Shown in pieces: positions 24,841 through 34,427 of a DNA stretch of 64,000 bases (positions within the stretch are counted from its first letter, which is position 1; each line of letters opens with the position of its first letter). The notes beneath the pieces were generated by a model that saw only the letters and a list, made by a program, of their open reading frames with translations, was not told where the DNA came from and searched no databases. Origin of the DNA: CAZAMP01 sp964486455 (lineage in GTDB: Bacteria; Eisenbacteria; RBG-16-71-46; CAZAMP01); assembly GCA_964486455.1 (NCBI GenBank), contig CAZAMP010000005.1, positions 1 to 64,000 of the forward strand. The letters are read 5' to 3'. A program made the position numbers and the translations under genes.

Positions 24841-24886
24841 GCGTAACTGGTTGAAGTACATTCACCGACGGGGGCTGGACGGAACC

Positions 24887-25948
24887 ATGGCCACAACACT
24901 TAAGGGAAAGCAGAACGTCTTCAAGCGCTTCAAGTCTATGTTTACCAACAGCATCTCGATCGATCTTGGGACTGCGAACACACTCGTTTACGTCAAGGGC
25001 CAAGGACTTGTTCTCAACGAACCTTCAGTAGTCGCCGTAGAAACGGCGACAAATCGCGTCCTCGCGGTTGGCAAGGAAGCCAAAGCGATGGTCGGGCGAA
25101 CCCCCGGAACCATCGAAGCCGTTCGTCCACTCAAGGACGGCGTGATCGCCGACTTCGACAAGACCGAGCAGCTCCTTCGCCGCTTCATCGAGCGGGTCAT
25201 CACCTCGCGCTTTCTCGTTCGGCCGCGCGTGATCATCTCGGTGCCGTCCGGTATCACCGAGGTCGAGAAGCGGGCCGTGCGCGATTCGGCCGAGCAGGCC
25301 GGTGCGCGCGACGTCTATCTCGTGCCCGAGCCGATCGCCGCGGCGATCGGTGTCGGTCTTCCCGTGTCCAAGCCGTGCGGCAACATGATCATGGATATCG
25401 GTGGCGGGACCACCGAGATCGCGGTCATGACGCTGAACGGAATCGTCAACGCCACCAGCGTACGGGTCGCGGGTGACAAGATGGACGAGGCAATCGTCCA
25501 GTACGTCAAGCGGGCCTACAACGTTCTCATCGGTGAGCAGAGCGCGGAGAAGATCAAGATGAAGATCGGTTCCGCGTTTCCTCTCGACCCTGAAGAAGAG
25601 ATGGAGATCAAGGGCCGGGACCTCATCGGAGGCATTCCGAAGAGCATCAAGATCTCGAGCGTCGAGATACGGGAGGCGTTGAAGGAACCCCTCGAACAGA
25701 TGGTGGACGCTCTCAAGCAGACCCTCGAGCGCACGCCGCCCGAATTGGCGGCCGACATCGTTGATCGCGGCATCCTGATGACCGGAGGAGGCGCCTTGCT
25801 GCGTGGGCTGGACTGCCTGCTGAAGGAAGCGACGAACCTCAACATCATCGTTGCCGAGGATCCGCTTCTCTGCGTCGTTCTCGGCGCAGGGAGAATGCAC
25901 GAGCGGCTCGAGGAGTATGAAAAGATCCTGATGAAGAGCGTTAGCTAG
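24887..25948 (+). CDS. mreB: Rod-shape actin homologue MreB
   Basis: MreB forms membrane-bound filaments that direct elongasome peptidoglycan synthesis. The 353-residue protein shows all actin-fold loops: ISIDLGTANTLVYVKG, VISVPSGITEVEKRAV, EPIAAAIGVGLPV, MIMDIGGGTTEIAVM and LMTGGGALLRGLD. The ATG at 24887 gives a family-length protein with a basic amphipathic N-terminus (GKQNVFKRFKSMF). A start at 24938 is possible but lacks a ribosome-binding site. It opens the cluster mreB-mreC-mreD-PBP2-rodA. Confidence 0.96.
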   Translation: MATTLKGKQNVFKRFKSMFTNSISIDLGTANTLVYVKGQGLVLNEPSVVAVETATNRVLAVGKEAKAMVGRTPGTIEAVRPLKDGVIADFDKTEQLLRRFIERVITSRFLVRPRVIISVPSGITEVEKRAVRDSAEQAGARDVYLVPEPIAAAIGVGLPVSKPCGNMIMDIGGGTTEIAVMTLNGIVNATSVRVAGDKMDEAIVQYVKRAYNVLIGEQSAEKIKMKIGSAFPLDPEEEMEIKGRDLIGGIPKSIKISSVEIREALKEPLEQMVDALKQTLERTPPELAADIVDRGILMTGGGALLRGLDCLLKEATNLNIIVAEDPLLCVVLGAGRMHERLEEYEKILMKSVS

Positions 25949-25960
25949 GGGTCACAGAAT

Positions 25961-26773
25961 ATGCTCTGGTGGCTCCCGCCGGTCGACTGGTGGAGAAGCT
26001 GGGGCCCGCTGGTCGCAACCTCCCTCATTTCTATCGCGCTGCTCGTTGCGGGCGACGCCGTACAGCTCCCCGTCGTGTGGGGTCTGCGGAACTCCGTTCT
26101 CTATCCGGCCAGCCTCGTCGACAATCGATTCAAAGAGCTTTGGGACCTGCGTGCGGAAAACGAGCGCCTCCGTCTGGCCCTCGCCCAAACCAGCGCTCGG
26201 GCGGAGCGTCTAGATGAACGCGTGCGCGAGCAATCGCGGGTCGCCGATCTGCTCGCCCGGCATCCGGACGTTTCCGACAGCCTGGTTCTCGGCAAGGTGG
26301 TCGGACGCGGTAGGGACGGGGCTCAGGATTGGAGCTATTTCACCGTCCGGGCATCGCTCGGGGAATCCGATCCGGACCTCTCGCTCGTGGCCGTGGTTCC
26401 GGAGGGTCTGGTCGGGCTCGTCGTCGAGCGGCGGATGGGATTCGCCATGGTGTTGTCGCTGGCATCCGCACGCAGCGCGGTCCATGTGGTCGATCGGCGA
26501 ACACGCGTGGCGGGTGTCGTCCGGTCCGAAGGGGGAGCGGGAAGCCTATTGCGCATGGATCATGTTCCCGCGCAGGGTGATGTCGCCGTCGGTGACACGC
26601 TGATCACGAGCGGGCAGGGCGTCGTGTATCCGATGGGCATCCCCGTGGGGCTCGTGACGCGCGTGGAGTCACGCCCGGATGAGCTCATCCAGAACGTCTG
26701 GGTGGAGCCATTCGTCGACTTCTCTCGCCTGGAAGAAGTGTTCATCCGGCCCGGTCTGCGAGGCGGACCATGA
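25961..26773 (+). CDS. mreC: Rod-shape protein MreC
   Basis: MreC is an inner-membrane protein with a periplasmic beta domain that links MreB filaments to PBP2. The 270-residue protein has one N-terminal membrane helix (about 17-35, LVATSLISIALLVAGDAV), a coiled coil (about 60-100, KELWDLRAENERLRLALAQ), and two beta-barrel halves with LITSGQGVVYPMGIPVGLV, the conserved MreC signature. It lies 12 bases after mreB and overlaps mreD by four bases. Confidence 0.92.
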   Translation: MLWWLPPVDWWRSWGPLVATSLISIALLVAGDAVQLPVVWGLRNSVLYPASLVDNRFKELWDLRAENERLRLALAQTSARAERLDERVREQSRVADLLARHPDVSDSLVLGKVVGRGRDGAQDWSYFTVRASLGESDPDLSLVAVVPEGLVGLVVERRMGFAMVLSLASARSAVHVVDRRTRVAGVVRSEGGAGSLLRMDHVPAQGDVAVGDTLITSGQGVVYPMGIPVGLVTRVESRPDELIQNVWVEPFVDFSRLEEVFIRPGLRGGP

Positions 26774-27270
26774 GAAGCGTCTGGTGGCGTGTCGCTCTGC
26801 TGATGGGATTCTTCCTCATCCTCGACGACAAGGTTTCCGCCCACATGAGCATCGCGGGGGTACGACCGGACTTTGCCCTCGCCGGTCTCTTTCTCATCAC
26901 GATGCGCGACGGGGCCGCGGTGGGCGCGTGGGTCGGCTTCGCCAGCGGACTCTTCATCGGCGTTGCGACACCGGAAGGGCTTGGCGCCCGGGCGCTTTCG
27001 CTCGCCGTCTCGGCGTTTTTCTTGGGGCGCGTTTCCGAGCACGTGGACATCGGGAGCCACGTGGTGGTGACGATCCTGCTCATACTCATGGGAGTCGCGG
27101 ATGCCGTCGTTTTCGAGCTGGCCGGAAACCTCTCCAGCCCCTGGAGCGCCCTCGCCCGGATCGTGACGGTTCACGCGCCGAACCTCGCCTACACTGCCGT
27201 CCTGACGCTTGTCTTGGTCGTCGCGTTCGGGCGCCGCTTCCTGGCGGCCCGCGGCGTCAGGAGATACTGA
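26770..27270 (+). CDS. mreD: Rod-shape protein MreD
   Basis: MreD is a small polytopic membrane partner of MreC. This 166-residue protein has five or six hydrophobic segments and the family feel of GVRPDFALAGLFLITMRDGAAVGAWVGFASGLFIG, near its N-terminus. MreD is poorly conserved, so position between mreC (ATGA overlap) and the PBP2 gene carries much of the call. Confidence 0.88.
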   Translation: MRSVWWRVALLMGFFLILDDKVSAHMSIAGVRPDFALAGLFLITMRDGAAVGAWVGFASGLFIGVATPEGLGARALSLAVSAFFLGRVSEHVDIGSHVVVTILLILMGVADAVVFELAGNLSSPWSALARIVTVHAPNLAYTAVLTLVLVVAFGRRFLAARGVRRY

Positions 27271-27271
27271 C

Positions 27272-29110
27272 ATGTTTCGCAACGGCGAGGCCGACAAGGG
27301 CGTCCGGAAGCGCGGACGAATCCTGAGCGTGCTCATCATCCTTCTGTTTTTGGTCGGCGTCGGGCGATTGTTCGACCTCCAGGTGATTCACGGTGGGACT
27401 CACCGCCAGCACGGCGAGCAGAATCGATTCAGAAAGGAAGTGCTGCGAGCGAGACGCGGACTGATCCTGGATCGGAATGACCAGGTGCTGGTGGACAACT
27501 TCGCCAGCTTCGTCTTGACGCTCAACCCATACTCGCCGGAGTTTCGCGAACGAGGAGTGCTGGTCCGGGTCGTTGGCCGTTTGTCTCAGATCATCGGTCG
27601 CGAACCGAAGCGCATCTACGATTCGGTCACCGATTCCCGCCGCCGCACGTTTCTTCCGGTTCGATTGAAGCGCAACCTGACGCAGCCGGAGGTGGCGCGA
27701 ATCGAGGAAGCGTCGGCGGAGTTACCCGGGACACGCATTCGCGTGGAGCCGGTTCGCCGATATCCACTCGGAGATACGGCCGGGCACGTTTTGGGCTACG
27801 TGGGGGAGATCACCGCCGAGGACTACCGGGACCGACGCGAGCTCGGCTATGAAGCCGATGATGTGATCGGCCAGACGGGCATCGAGCGGCAGTACGACGT
27901 AGCGCTGCACGGTCAGAACGGGATCCGGTACGTCGAAGTCGACGCCTACGGCCGGGCGAGGACCTTCACCGGTGGACGCGACCCGGAATACGCGGTCAAG
28001 GGTGTCGACTACGTTCTGACACTCGATCTGGAGCTGCAAACGGCGCTCGAAGAGGCGATGGGACCGTCGAGCGGTACGACGGCGGGCGCAGCCGTTGCGA
28101 TCGATGTCTGGACAGGCGAGATCTACGCAATGGTATCGCGTCCGACGTTCGATCCGAACGCGTTCGCGGCCGGCATCAAGCCCGCCACGTGGGATTCACT
28201 TTTAAATGCCAGAGAGCGTCCGCTTCTTAACCGCGTCACGCAGGCCGCGTATCCTCCGGGATCCGTTCAGAAACTTCTCACCACGGTCGCGGCGCTTGAC
28301 TCGGGGTTGGTGCGCCGGGGGACACGATTCCAGCCGTGTCCCGGCTTCTACCAGTTCGGTGACCGGCCGTTCGGGTGTTGGAAGGAGGGGGGGCACGGGT
28401 CTCTCAACCTGGTCGATGCCATCGTTCAGTCGTGCGACGTCTACTTCTACCAGGTTGGGGCGATGCTCCGTGTCGATGCCCTGGCCCGCTACGCAAACCG
28501 ATTCCGAATGGCGGACGTCACCGGTGTCGACATTCCGGGCGAGCGCGGTGGACTGATCCCGGACTCGGACTACCTCACCCGCCGCTACGGGCGACGCGGA
28601 TGGAGCCGAGGAGCGGCACTCAACATCGCCATCGGTCAGGGGGAGCTCCTCACGACCCCGCTGGAGATGGCGGTCTTCGTCGCCACGATCGCGAACGGTG
28701 GGGAACGTGTCGTGCCGAACCTGGTACGGGCGCGTATCGACGCGGAGGGCCGTCGTCACGAGCTGCCCGTTCCGGACCGCAGTCGGGTCGTGACCGAGTT
28801 GCGCGCAGAACTCGCGCTCGTTCGCGATGCGATGCGCCGGGTCGTGGGCGGCGAGCACGGAACCGGCAGGCTCGCGGCGGTGGAGGGGTTGGAGGTCGCG
28901 GGCAAGACCGGCACCGCGCAGAACCCGCACGGTGAGGACCATGCGATTTTCGCATCATATGCCCCGGCGGACGATCCGCATCTCGCGCTCGTGATTCTTC
29001 TCGAACGACGCGGTCACGGGGGAGCGCGGGCGGCGCCCGTCGCCGGGAGCTTCTGGCGCGCCTACCGAGACTGGTTGGCGGAGCGAGAGAAAGTCGAGGT
29101 CGCCGGATGA
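27272..29110 (+). CDS. mrdA: Penicillin-binding protein 2
   Basis: PBP2 is the elongasome transpeptidase that crosslinks peptidoglycan. The 612-residue protein has a cytoplasmic tail, one membrane helix (about 16-35, ILSVLIILLFLVGVGRLF), the dimerisation domain, and the transpeptidase domain with SVQK (active-site Ser in YPPGSVQKLL), SCD (VQSCDVYFYQVG) and KTG (VAGKTGTAQNPHG). The Asp in place of Asn in the second motif is usual in PBP2. The ATG at 27272 follows AGGAG. Its stop overlaps the rodA start (ATGA). Confidence 0.95.
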   Translation: MFRNGEADKGVRKRGRILSVLIILLFLVGVGRLFDLQVIHGGTHRQHGEQNRFRKEVLRARRGLILDRNDQVLVDNFASFVLTLNPYSPEFRERGVLVRVVGRLSQIIGREPKRIYDSVTDSRRRTFLPVRLKRNLTQPEVARIEEASAELPGTRIRVEPVRRYPLGDTAGHVLGYVGEITAEDYRDRRELGYEADDVIGQTGIERQYDVALHGQNGIRYVEVDAYGRARTFTGGRDPEYAVKGVDYVLTLDLELQTALEEAMGPSSGTTAGAAVAIDVWTGEIYAMVSRPTFDPNAFAAGIKPATWDSLLNARERPLLNRVTQAAYPPGSVQKLLTTVAALDSGLVRRGTRFQPCPGFYQFGDRPFGCWKEGGHGSLNLVDAIVQSCDVYFYQVGAMLRVDALARYANRFRMADVTGVDIPGERGGLIPDSDYLTRRYGRRGWSRGAALNIAIGQGELLTTPLEMAVFVATIANGGERVVPNLVRARIDAEGRRHELPVPDRSRVVTELRAELALVRDAMRRVVGGEHGTGRLAAVEGLEVAGKTGTAQNPHGEDHAIFASYAPADDPHLALVILLERRGHGGARAAPVAGSFWRAYRDWLAEREKVEVAG

Positions 29111-30396
29111 GACGTCCGTTTCGCCATCTCGACCCCGGACTTCTCATCGCGTTCGGCCTGCTCGCGATCGTGGGACTGTTCGTGATTTATAGCACGACGG
29201 CGGACACTCCGCGCGAGTCGCTCTTCATGCGGCACGTCGTTTCGCTCTGCGTGGGCCTGGTCGTGTTCATGATTTCGATGCTGATTCCGTATCGGCTTTG
29301 GGAGACGGTTGCCTACGTTCTTTACGCCGTCGGTATCGTGGCGCTGATCTATGTGCTGATCGGTGGCTCCTCGGAGTTGGGCGCGCAGCGCTGGATTCTT
29401 CTTGGACCCGTTCGGATCCAGCCGTCGGAAGCGGCGAAGATCGTCACGTTGCTGGCTGTGGCCCGCCTGCTGGCGTCGAAGCGGGAGGATCCTACGCGCG
29501 CCGGGACGGTGGCAAAGGCGATCGGGCTCGTGATGCTGCCCGCCGCGTTGATTCTTCGTCAGCCGGATCTGGGAACGGCACTCGCATTCTTCGCGCTTGG
29601 GATCGCCGCGTTGTTCTGGGCCGGGACACCGTTCTCGTGGTTGCTCTACGTCGCGGCCCTCTGCGTCAGTGGGCTTCTGACGTTTCGATTTCCGCTCGTC
29701 GCGGGGGCCGGGGAGTCGGCCGCGATCGACGGTGGCATGCCGAGCATGATGGGCTTCATCGTGCTGGCGGTCTTGTGGGCGGTTCTCCTCTTCGTCGTTG
29801 CCGTCGTGCTCATCCGGAAACGGGCCTCGAGCCGGCTCCTCTTCGTGACGCTCGCGCTTCACCTCGCGATCGGGGTCACGTCACCAACCGTGTGGAACCG
29901 GCTGGAGCCCTACCAGCAGAACCGGGTGCTGACCTTTCTGAACCCGGGTGGCGACCCGACCGGCGCGGGTTATCAGGTCATCCAATCGCAAATCGCGATC
30001 GGGTCGGGGGGAATGACGGGGAAGGGCTATCTGCGGGGCACGCAAAAGGCGTTAGCCTACCTTCCGCAACAACACACCGACTTCGCGTTCTCGGTTCTGG
30101 GGGAGGAAAAGGGGTTTTGGTGTAGTGCCGGTGTGGTCGGGCTGTTTCTTCTTCTGCTCCTGAGAGGGGTCAGGATCGCGCGACAGGCGCGCGACCGATA
30201 CGCGAGCCTACTGGCGGCGGGCGCGGTCGGGCTCTTGACCTACCACGTGTTCGTCAACTTGTTCATGACCATGGGGCTGGCGCCGGTGACCGGACTCCCC
30301 ATGCCCTTCATCAGCTACGGTGGCTCCTTTCTCGTTGTGACGATGTGTCTGGTTGGTATTCTCCAGGGCGTCGCGCTCAGGCGGCACTCATACTAG
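29107..30396 (+). CDS. rodA: Elongasome glycosyltransferase RodA
   Basis: RodA is the SEDS-family peptidoglycan polymerase that works with PBP2. The 429-residue protein has about ten membrane segments and the SEDS signatures LGAQRWILLGPVRIQPSEAAKI, LRQPDLGTALAFF, GAGYQVIQSQIAIGSGGMTGKG, HTDFAFSVLGEEKGF and GLPMPFISYGGSF. A hydrophobic insertion (about 200-245, MPSMMGFIVLAVLWAVLLFVVAVVL) makes it longer than the usual 370-380 residues. Confidence 0.95.
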   Translation: MRRPFRHLDPGLLIAFGLLAIVGLFVIYSTTADTPRESLFMRHVVSLCVGLVVFMISMLIPYRLWETVAYVLYAVGIVALIYVLIGGSSELGAQRWILLGPVRIQPSEAAKIVTLLAVARLLASKREDPTRAGTVAKAIGLVMLPAALILRQPDLGTALAFFALGIAALFWAGTPFSWLLYVAALCVSGLLTFRFPLVAGAGESAAIDGGMPSMMGFIVLAVLWAVLLFVVAVVLIRKRASSRLLFVTLALHLAIGVTSPTVWNRLEPYQQNRVLTFLNPGGDPTGAGYQVIQSQIAIGSGGMTGKGYLRGTQKALAYLPQQHTDFAFSVLGEEKGFWCSAGVVGLFLLLLLRGVRIARQARDRYASLLAAGAVGLLTYHVFVNLFMTMGLAPVTGLPMPFISYGGSFLVVTMCLVGILQGVALRRHSY

Positions 30397-30412
30397 CCGT
30401 CAGGAGGTCTGT

Positions 30413-31204
30413 GTGTTTCCGACGCTTCTGGAACTGGGCCCAATAACCATTCGATCATACGGCCTGATGCTGGCCATCTCGTTCTTGGTCGGAATTACTT
30501 ACGCGGCCCGCCGCGCGGCCCAAGACGGCCTGAACCCCGACCGCGTCATCGGGCTGACGTGGCTCTTGATTCTGCTCGGGATCATGGGCTCGCGCGCGAT
30601 GTACGTCATTCAGCATCCCGGGGATTTCGCTGCCGATCCACTGGAAGCAATCCGCGTCTGGCGGGGAGGGCTCACGCTCTACGGTGGGCTGATCCTCGCG
30701 GTCGTCGGCGGGCTGATCTACATGCACCGCCGCACCCGGCGGCCGTGGCAGTACGTGGATGCAATGGCGCCCTTCATCTCCCTCGGGGAGGGCATCTCGA
30801 GGGTGGGGTGTTTTCTGAATGGGTGTTGCTTTGGAAAGATCTGCGAGCTTCCGTGGGCGGTGCGTTTCCCGGCCGACGCGCACGCGACCCAAGTGTTGGG
30901 CGCCGAGCATCATGTTCATCCCAGCCAGCTCTATCAGGCCATACTGGGCTTCGGCGCGTTCTTCTTGCTTTCCTGGGTCTGGCGCCGCCGCTCTTTTGAC
31001 GGTCAAGTGTTCTGGCTCTTCGTACTCCTCCACGGCGCTAGCCGTCTCGTGGTCGACTTCTTCCGTTACTACGAGGAGAGCCAGTCGACGGTCTTCGGAG
31101 GCGTGCCGTTCAGCGATAGCCAGCTACTGAGCATCGCGGTGATGATCACGGGCTTCCTCGGACTGCGGATTGCAGGGCGACGCTCCGCAACGGATAAGGC
31201 GTGA
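30413..31204 (+). CDS. lgt: Prolipoprotein diacylglyceryl transferase
   Basis: Lgt moves diacylglycerol from phosphatidylglycerol to the lipobox Cys of prolipoproteins. The 263-residue protein has about seven membrane helices, GGLTLYGGLI, and the signature GEGISRVGCFLNGCCFGK with the essential Arg and Asn. The GTG at 30413 lies five bases after AGGAGG; an upstream extension into rodA is not family-like. The presence of several lipoprotein genes in this window agrees. Its stop overlaps the aroE start (GTGA). Confidence 0.94.
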   Translation: MFPTLLELGPITIRSYGLMLAISFLVGITYAARRAAQDGLNPDRVIGLTWLLILLGIMGSRAMYVIQHPGDFAADPLEAIRVWRGGLTLYGGLILAVVGGLIYMHRRTRRPWQYVDAMAPFISLGEGISRVGCFLNGCCFGKICELPWAVRFPADAHATQVLGAEHHVHPSQLYQAILGFGAFFLLSWVWRRRSFDGQVFWLFVLLHGASRLVVDFFRYYEESQSTVFGGVPFSDSQLLSIAVMITGFLGLRIAGRRSATDKA

Positions 31205-32061
31205 GCGATCTCGCGGCCGGTCGCCACACGGCACTCTTCGGGATTGTCGGTCACCCGCTCGCGCACACTCTCTCTCCCAGAATGCACAACGCGGCGTTTC
31301 GCGCCACAGATCGTGCCGCGGCCTACCTTCCGTTTCCGCTGCCGCGCAACGGCTTCCGGGACGGCTTGGAACGGCTCATCCGAGATGGGGCGGCGGGGCT
31401 GAACGTGACGAACCCGTTCAAAGAGGAGGCCGCCGCGACGGTGGGGACGCTGACGGCCGAGGCCGCCGATGTCGGTAGCGTGAATGCGATCCGCGTCGAC
31501 GGGGGGAAGACGGTCGGGACGAACACCGATGGGGAGGGTCTGCTCAGAGACCTGACGCATGCCGGCTGGCCGGTCGCCGACCGCCGGATTGCCTTGTTGG
31601 GAGCGGGCGGCGCGGCGAGGGCGGTGGCGATGACGCTCGGCCGGGCCGGCGCGGCGCACATCTCCGTCTACGCGCGCACGCCTGAGGCCGTGGATTGGCT
31701 GCCGGACGAACGGTTCCGGGCGATCGGCTGGAGCACGCTGTCGGATGCGAAGCGGAACGACCTGGCGGCTTCCGACCTGATCATCCAGGCCACTTCCCTC
31801 GGGCGCGACGGTCGATCCGCACCGGGTGTGGATTGGGGAGCGGTTCGACCGGAGACCCGGGTCGTGGATCTGCTCTACGCGCCCCGGCGAACCCCGTTTC
31901 TGGAGCAAGCCGCCACGCACCGATGTCAAACGCGAAACGGGTTGGGAATGCTCGTCTATCAGGGCGTGCTCACGTTTGAGTTCTGGACCCGGACACCGGC
32001 TCCCGTGGAGGTGATGGCGAATGCGGTGGATTTCGACCTGCGCGCGGCGAATCACGACTGA
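31201..32061 (+). CDS. aroE: Shikimate dehydrogenase
   Basis: AroE reduces 3-dehydroshikimate to shikimate with NADPH. The 286-residue protein has the shikimate-binding GHPLAHTLSPRMHNAAF, catalytic Lys in LNVTNPFKEEA, Asp in GTNTDGEGLL, and the nucleotide loop LLGAGGAARAVAMTLGRAG. The GTG start overlaps the lgt stop. Its end overlaps comF by 41 bases, a fairly long overlap. Confidence 0.94.
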   Translation: MSDLAAGRHTALFGIVGHPLAHTLSPRMHNAAFRATDRAAAYLPFPLPRNGFRDGLERLIRDGAAGLNVTNPFKEEAAATVGTLTAEAADVGSVNAIRVDGGKTVGTNTDGEGLLRDLTHAGWPVADRRIALLGAGGAARAVAMTLGRAGAAHISVYARTPEAVDWLPDERFRAIGWSTLSDAKRNDLAASDLIIQATSLGRDGRSAPGVDWGAVRPETRVVDLLYAPRRTPFLEQAATHRCQTRNGLGMLVYQGVLTFEFWTRTPAPVEVMANAVDFDLRAANHD

Positions 32062-32737
32062 AGCGCTGGAGCCGCTCGGACGGCTCGTAGCGCCGCCGCT
32101 TTGCGACGTGTGCGGTGAGGGCGTACCCGATGGAGGGGCCGTCTGCCCGAGCTGTCGCGGGGCGCTCACACCGTATGGTCCATCCTCGTCGCGGCATTTT
32201 CGGAAAGCGAACATGCCTCGCATCATCGCGTACCGCTATGACGGCACCGTTGCCCGGGCGCTGATCCACCGGTTCAAGTATCAAGGTGCCACGCGGCTGG
32301 CCCGCTTTCTGGCTTCTGCAATTGCCGCGAGATGGGACTGGTCGAAGCTGCCCGGGCGGCGTATCGTGCTCGTACCGGTTCCGCTCTCGAATGGGCGGTT
32401 ACGGGAACGGGGCTACAACCAAGCGAGACTGCTGGCAGAGGCATTGGCGGAAACGCTCCATCTTCCGATGATGGAGCTTCTGTGTCGTGTTCGCCCGGCT
32501 CGCAGCCAGACCCGGCTGTCGGAGAGGGAGCGCATGCTCAATTCCCGCCGCGCGTTTGCCGCGAGGACGTCCACGCCGTTACGCCCCCTGGTCATCATCG
32601 ACGACGTATGGACGACGGGCGCGACCGCTCTGGCGTGTCGCGAGGTGCTCGTCGCGGCCGGCCACCGGGTCGCGGCGTGTGCCGCCGCGTTTTGGACCCC
32701 GTCACCTACGCGAGTTGAGGGGGGCAGAGTGCCATGA
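32021..32737 (+). CDS. comF: ComF-family phosphoribosyltransferase-like protein
   Basis: ComF proteins have a zinc ribbon and a PRTase-like domain and support DNA uptake in competent bacteria. Their wider role is unclear. This 238-residue protein has the ribbon cysteines CDVCGEG and CPSCRG, the ALIHRFKYQG segment, VPVPLSNGRLRERGYNQA, and the PRPP loop VIIDDVWTTGATA. The start lies inside aroE; no better start before the zinc ribbon was found. Confidence 0.9.
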   Translation: MRWISTCARRITTEALEPLGRLVAPPLCDVCGEGVPDGGAVCPSCRGALTPYGPSSSRHFRKANMPRIIAYRYDGTVARALIHRFKYQGATRLARFLASAIAARWDWSKLPGRRIVLVPVPLSNGRLRERGYNQARLLAEALAETLHLPMMELLCRVRPARSQTRLSERERMLNSRRAFAARTSTPLRPLVIIDDVWTTGATALACREVLVAAGHRVAACAAAFWTPSPTRVEGGRVP

Positions 32738-32743
32738 TAGACT
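32715..32743 (+). promoter_or_regulatory. Possible rng promoter
   Basis: TTGAGG (32715-32720) is followed after 17 bases by TAGACT (32738-32743), 28 bases before the rng start. It overlaps the last codons of comF. Confidence 0.45.
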
Positions 32744-32771
32744 GCGGAAAAATGGAGTTTTAACGCGACGC

Positions 32772-34313
32772 ATGTTTCGCGAAATAGTGATAAACGCCGA
32801 GTCATTTGAGACCCGGGTCGCCCTTCTGGAAGACGGCGCGCTCACGGAGCTTCTCGTCGAGCGTCCGGCCGAGCGCCGGATCGTCGGCGATATCTACAAA
32901 GGCAAAGTGAACGCCGTTCTGCCGGGTATCCAAGCGGCTTTCCTGGACATCGGACTTCCAAAGACCGCGTTCCTTCATGCCTCCGACCTGACGAGCTTCA
33001 TGCGCGATTTCGATGCAGACGAGTCCGACGAAGGGAGTAGTGATCGCGGGCGGGGGCGCCGCGGCCGTAGCCGCGACTTCAGGATCGAGGACTTCGTCCA
33101 GAAGGGGCAAGAGGTTCTCGTTCAGATCACCAAGGAGCCCATCAGCACGAAGGGCGCAAAGGTCAACGCCCGAATGTCGCTGCCGGGCCGATATCTCGTA
33201 TTCGTTCCCGGTGTGAACTCGATCGGGATCTCTCGGAAGATTCAGGAGCGCGAGGAGCGAGGTCGACTGAGGAAGATCCTCGGGGAGCTCCGGCCGTCCG
33301 GCGTGGGCCTCATCGCGCGCACGGCGGCGGCGGGACGCGACCGTAAGTCGCTCGAGAACGATGTTACCTATCTCCGCCGAACCTGGCAGGACATCGACAA
33401 ACGTTCCTCCCAGGTCTCCGCGCCGGCTCTGGTTCACCGCGAGATGGCGCTCGCCGAGGGGCTGATCCGAGACGTCTTTACCGAGAGCGTGGATCGCGTG
33501 GTCGTCGATGATGCGGCCGTCCACAAGGAGATCGCCCAGTATCTGAAATGGGTCGCGCCCGAGCTGTCGAACCGCGTCCACATCTACAAAGGACGCGTTC
33601 CGATCTTCGACGAGTACGGAATCGAGGGCGAGATCGAGAAGAGCTTCGAGCGGAAGGTCTGGCTCAAGCGGGGCGGTTACATCGTCATCGACCAGTCCGA
33701 GGCGTTGGTGGCCATCGACGTGAACACCGGTCGCTATACCGGCAAGCGGAACCAGGAAGAGACGATCCTCAGAACGAATCTCGAAGCCGCGCGAGAGATC
33801 GGCCGTCAGCTCCGCCTGCGCGACATGGGTGGCATCATCGTGATCGACTTCATCGACATGGAGATAGATGCCAACAAGCGCGCGGTCCTCGACGCGCTCA
33901 GGCAATCGCTCAGAAACGACCGTTCCCGGACGAAGACGTTTCAGGTATCCGAACTGGGCCTCGTTGAGATGACCCGGCAGCGTGAGCGTAAGAGCCTCCT
34001 GCACTACTACAGCGAGGACTGCCCGACGTGTGGCGGCACGGGGAACGTCTATTCTCTCAAGACGGTTTCGATGCGGGTCGAACGCTATTTGAGACGGATT
34101 GCCGCTCAGAGTCGGGATCGGGAGATCCAGATCCGGGTCCATCCGGATGTGGCGGTCTATCTCTTCGAGCATACGGGCAAGCGCTTGGCGGAGATGGAGA
34201 AACAGCTCGATCTGACGCTGGACATCCGGGACGATCCTCGGGTCAGGCGCGAAGAAGTTCGCATCATGCTCCAGCGCGATGGGAGAGACGTGACGCACGA
34301 GTTTGCCGGCTGA
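32772..34313 (+). CDS. rng: Ribonuclease G/E family protein
   Basis: RNase G/E enzymes cut single-stranded RNA and act in rRNA maturation and mRNA decay. The 513-residue protein has an S1-type domain (about 35-130, GDIYKGKVNAVLPGIQAAFLDIG), with a charged insert (about 78-105, DADESDEGSSDRGRGRRGRSR) common in the family. The RNase H-like catalytic core has ALVAIDVNTGRYTGKRNQEETI and GGIIVIDFIDME, with both metal-binding Asp. The Zn-link is CPTCGGTG. No long RNase E scaffold tail is present, so it is nearer RNase G. Confidence 0.94.
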   Translation: MFREIVINAESFETRVALLEDGALTELLVERPAERRIVGDIYKGKVNAVLPGIQAAFLDIGLPKTAFLHASDLTSFMRDFDADESDEGSSDRGRGRRGRSRDFRIEDFVQKGQEVLVQITKEPISTKGAKVNARMSLPGRYLVFVPGVNSIGISRKIQEREERGRLRKILGELRPSGVGLIARTAAAGRDRKSLENDVTYLRRTWQDIDKRSSQVSAPALVHREMALAEGLIRDVFTESVDRVVVDDAAVHKEIAQYLKWVAPELSNRVHIYKGRVPIFDEYGIEGEIEKSFERKVWLKRGGYIVIDQSEALVAIDVNTGRYTGKRNQEETILRTNLEAAREIGRQLRLRDMGGIIVIDFIDMEIDANKRAVLDALRQSLRNDRSRTKTFQVSELGLVEMTRQRERKSLLHYYSEDCPTCGGTGNVYSLKTVSMRVERYLRRIAAQSRDREIQIRVHPDVAVYLFEHTGKRLAEMEKQLDLTLDIRDDPRVRREEVRIMLQRDGRDVTHEFAG

Positions 34314-34324
34314 AGAAAGACCGG

Positions 34325-34353
34325 TTGACTCGTCTCTCTCTTTCAGGTATAAA
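34325..34353 (+). promoter_or_regulatory. Strong promoter of rplU-rpmA
   Basis: TTGACT (34325-34330) and TATAAA (34348-34353) are separated by 17 bases. It is the closest match to the sigma-70 consensus seen in the window and sits 75 bases before rplU, as expected for ribosomal protein genes. Confidence 0.8.
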
Positions 34354-34427
34354 TCGGTCTCTTTCGATTCGACTCGGGGACTTGTCTGCCCCGAGGCGTT
34401 CATGGATGCGCACAGGTGAGGGGGACG

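Noticed and set aside
27272..29110. PBP2 as an inactive transpeptidase because SxN reads SCD
   Set aside because: Asp at this place is normal in class B PBP2; SVQK and KTG are intact.
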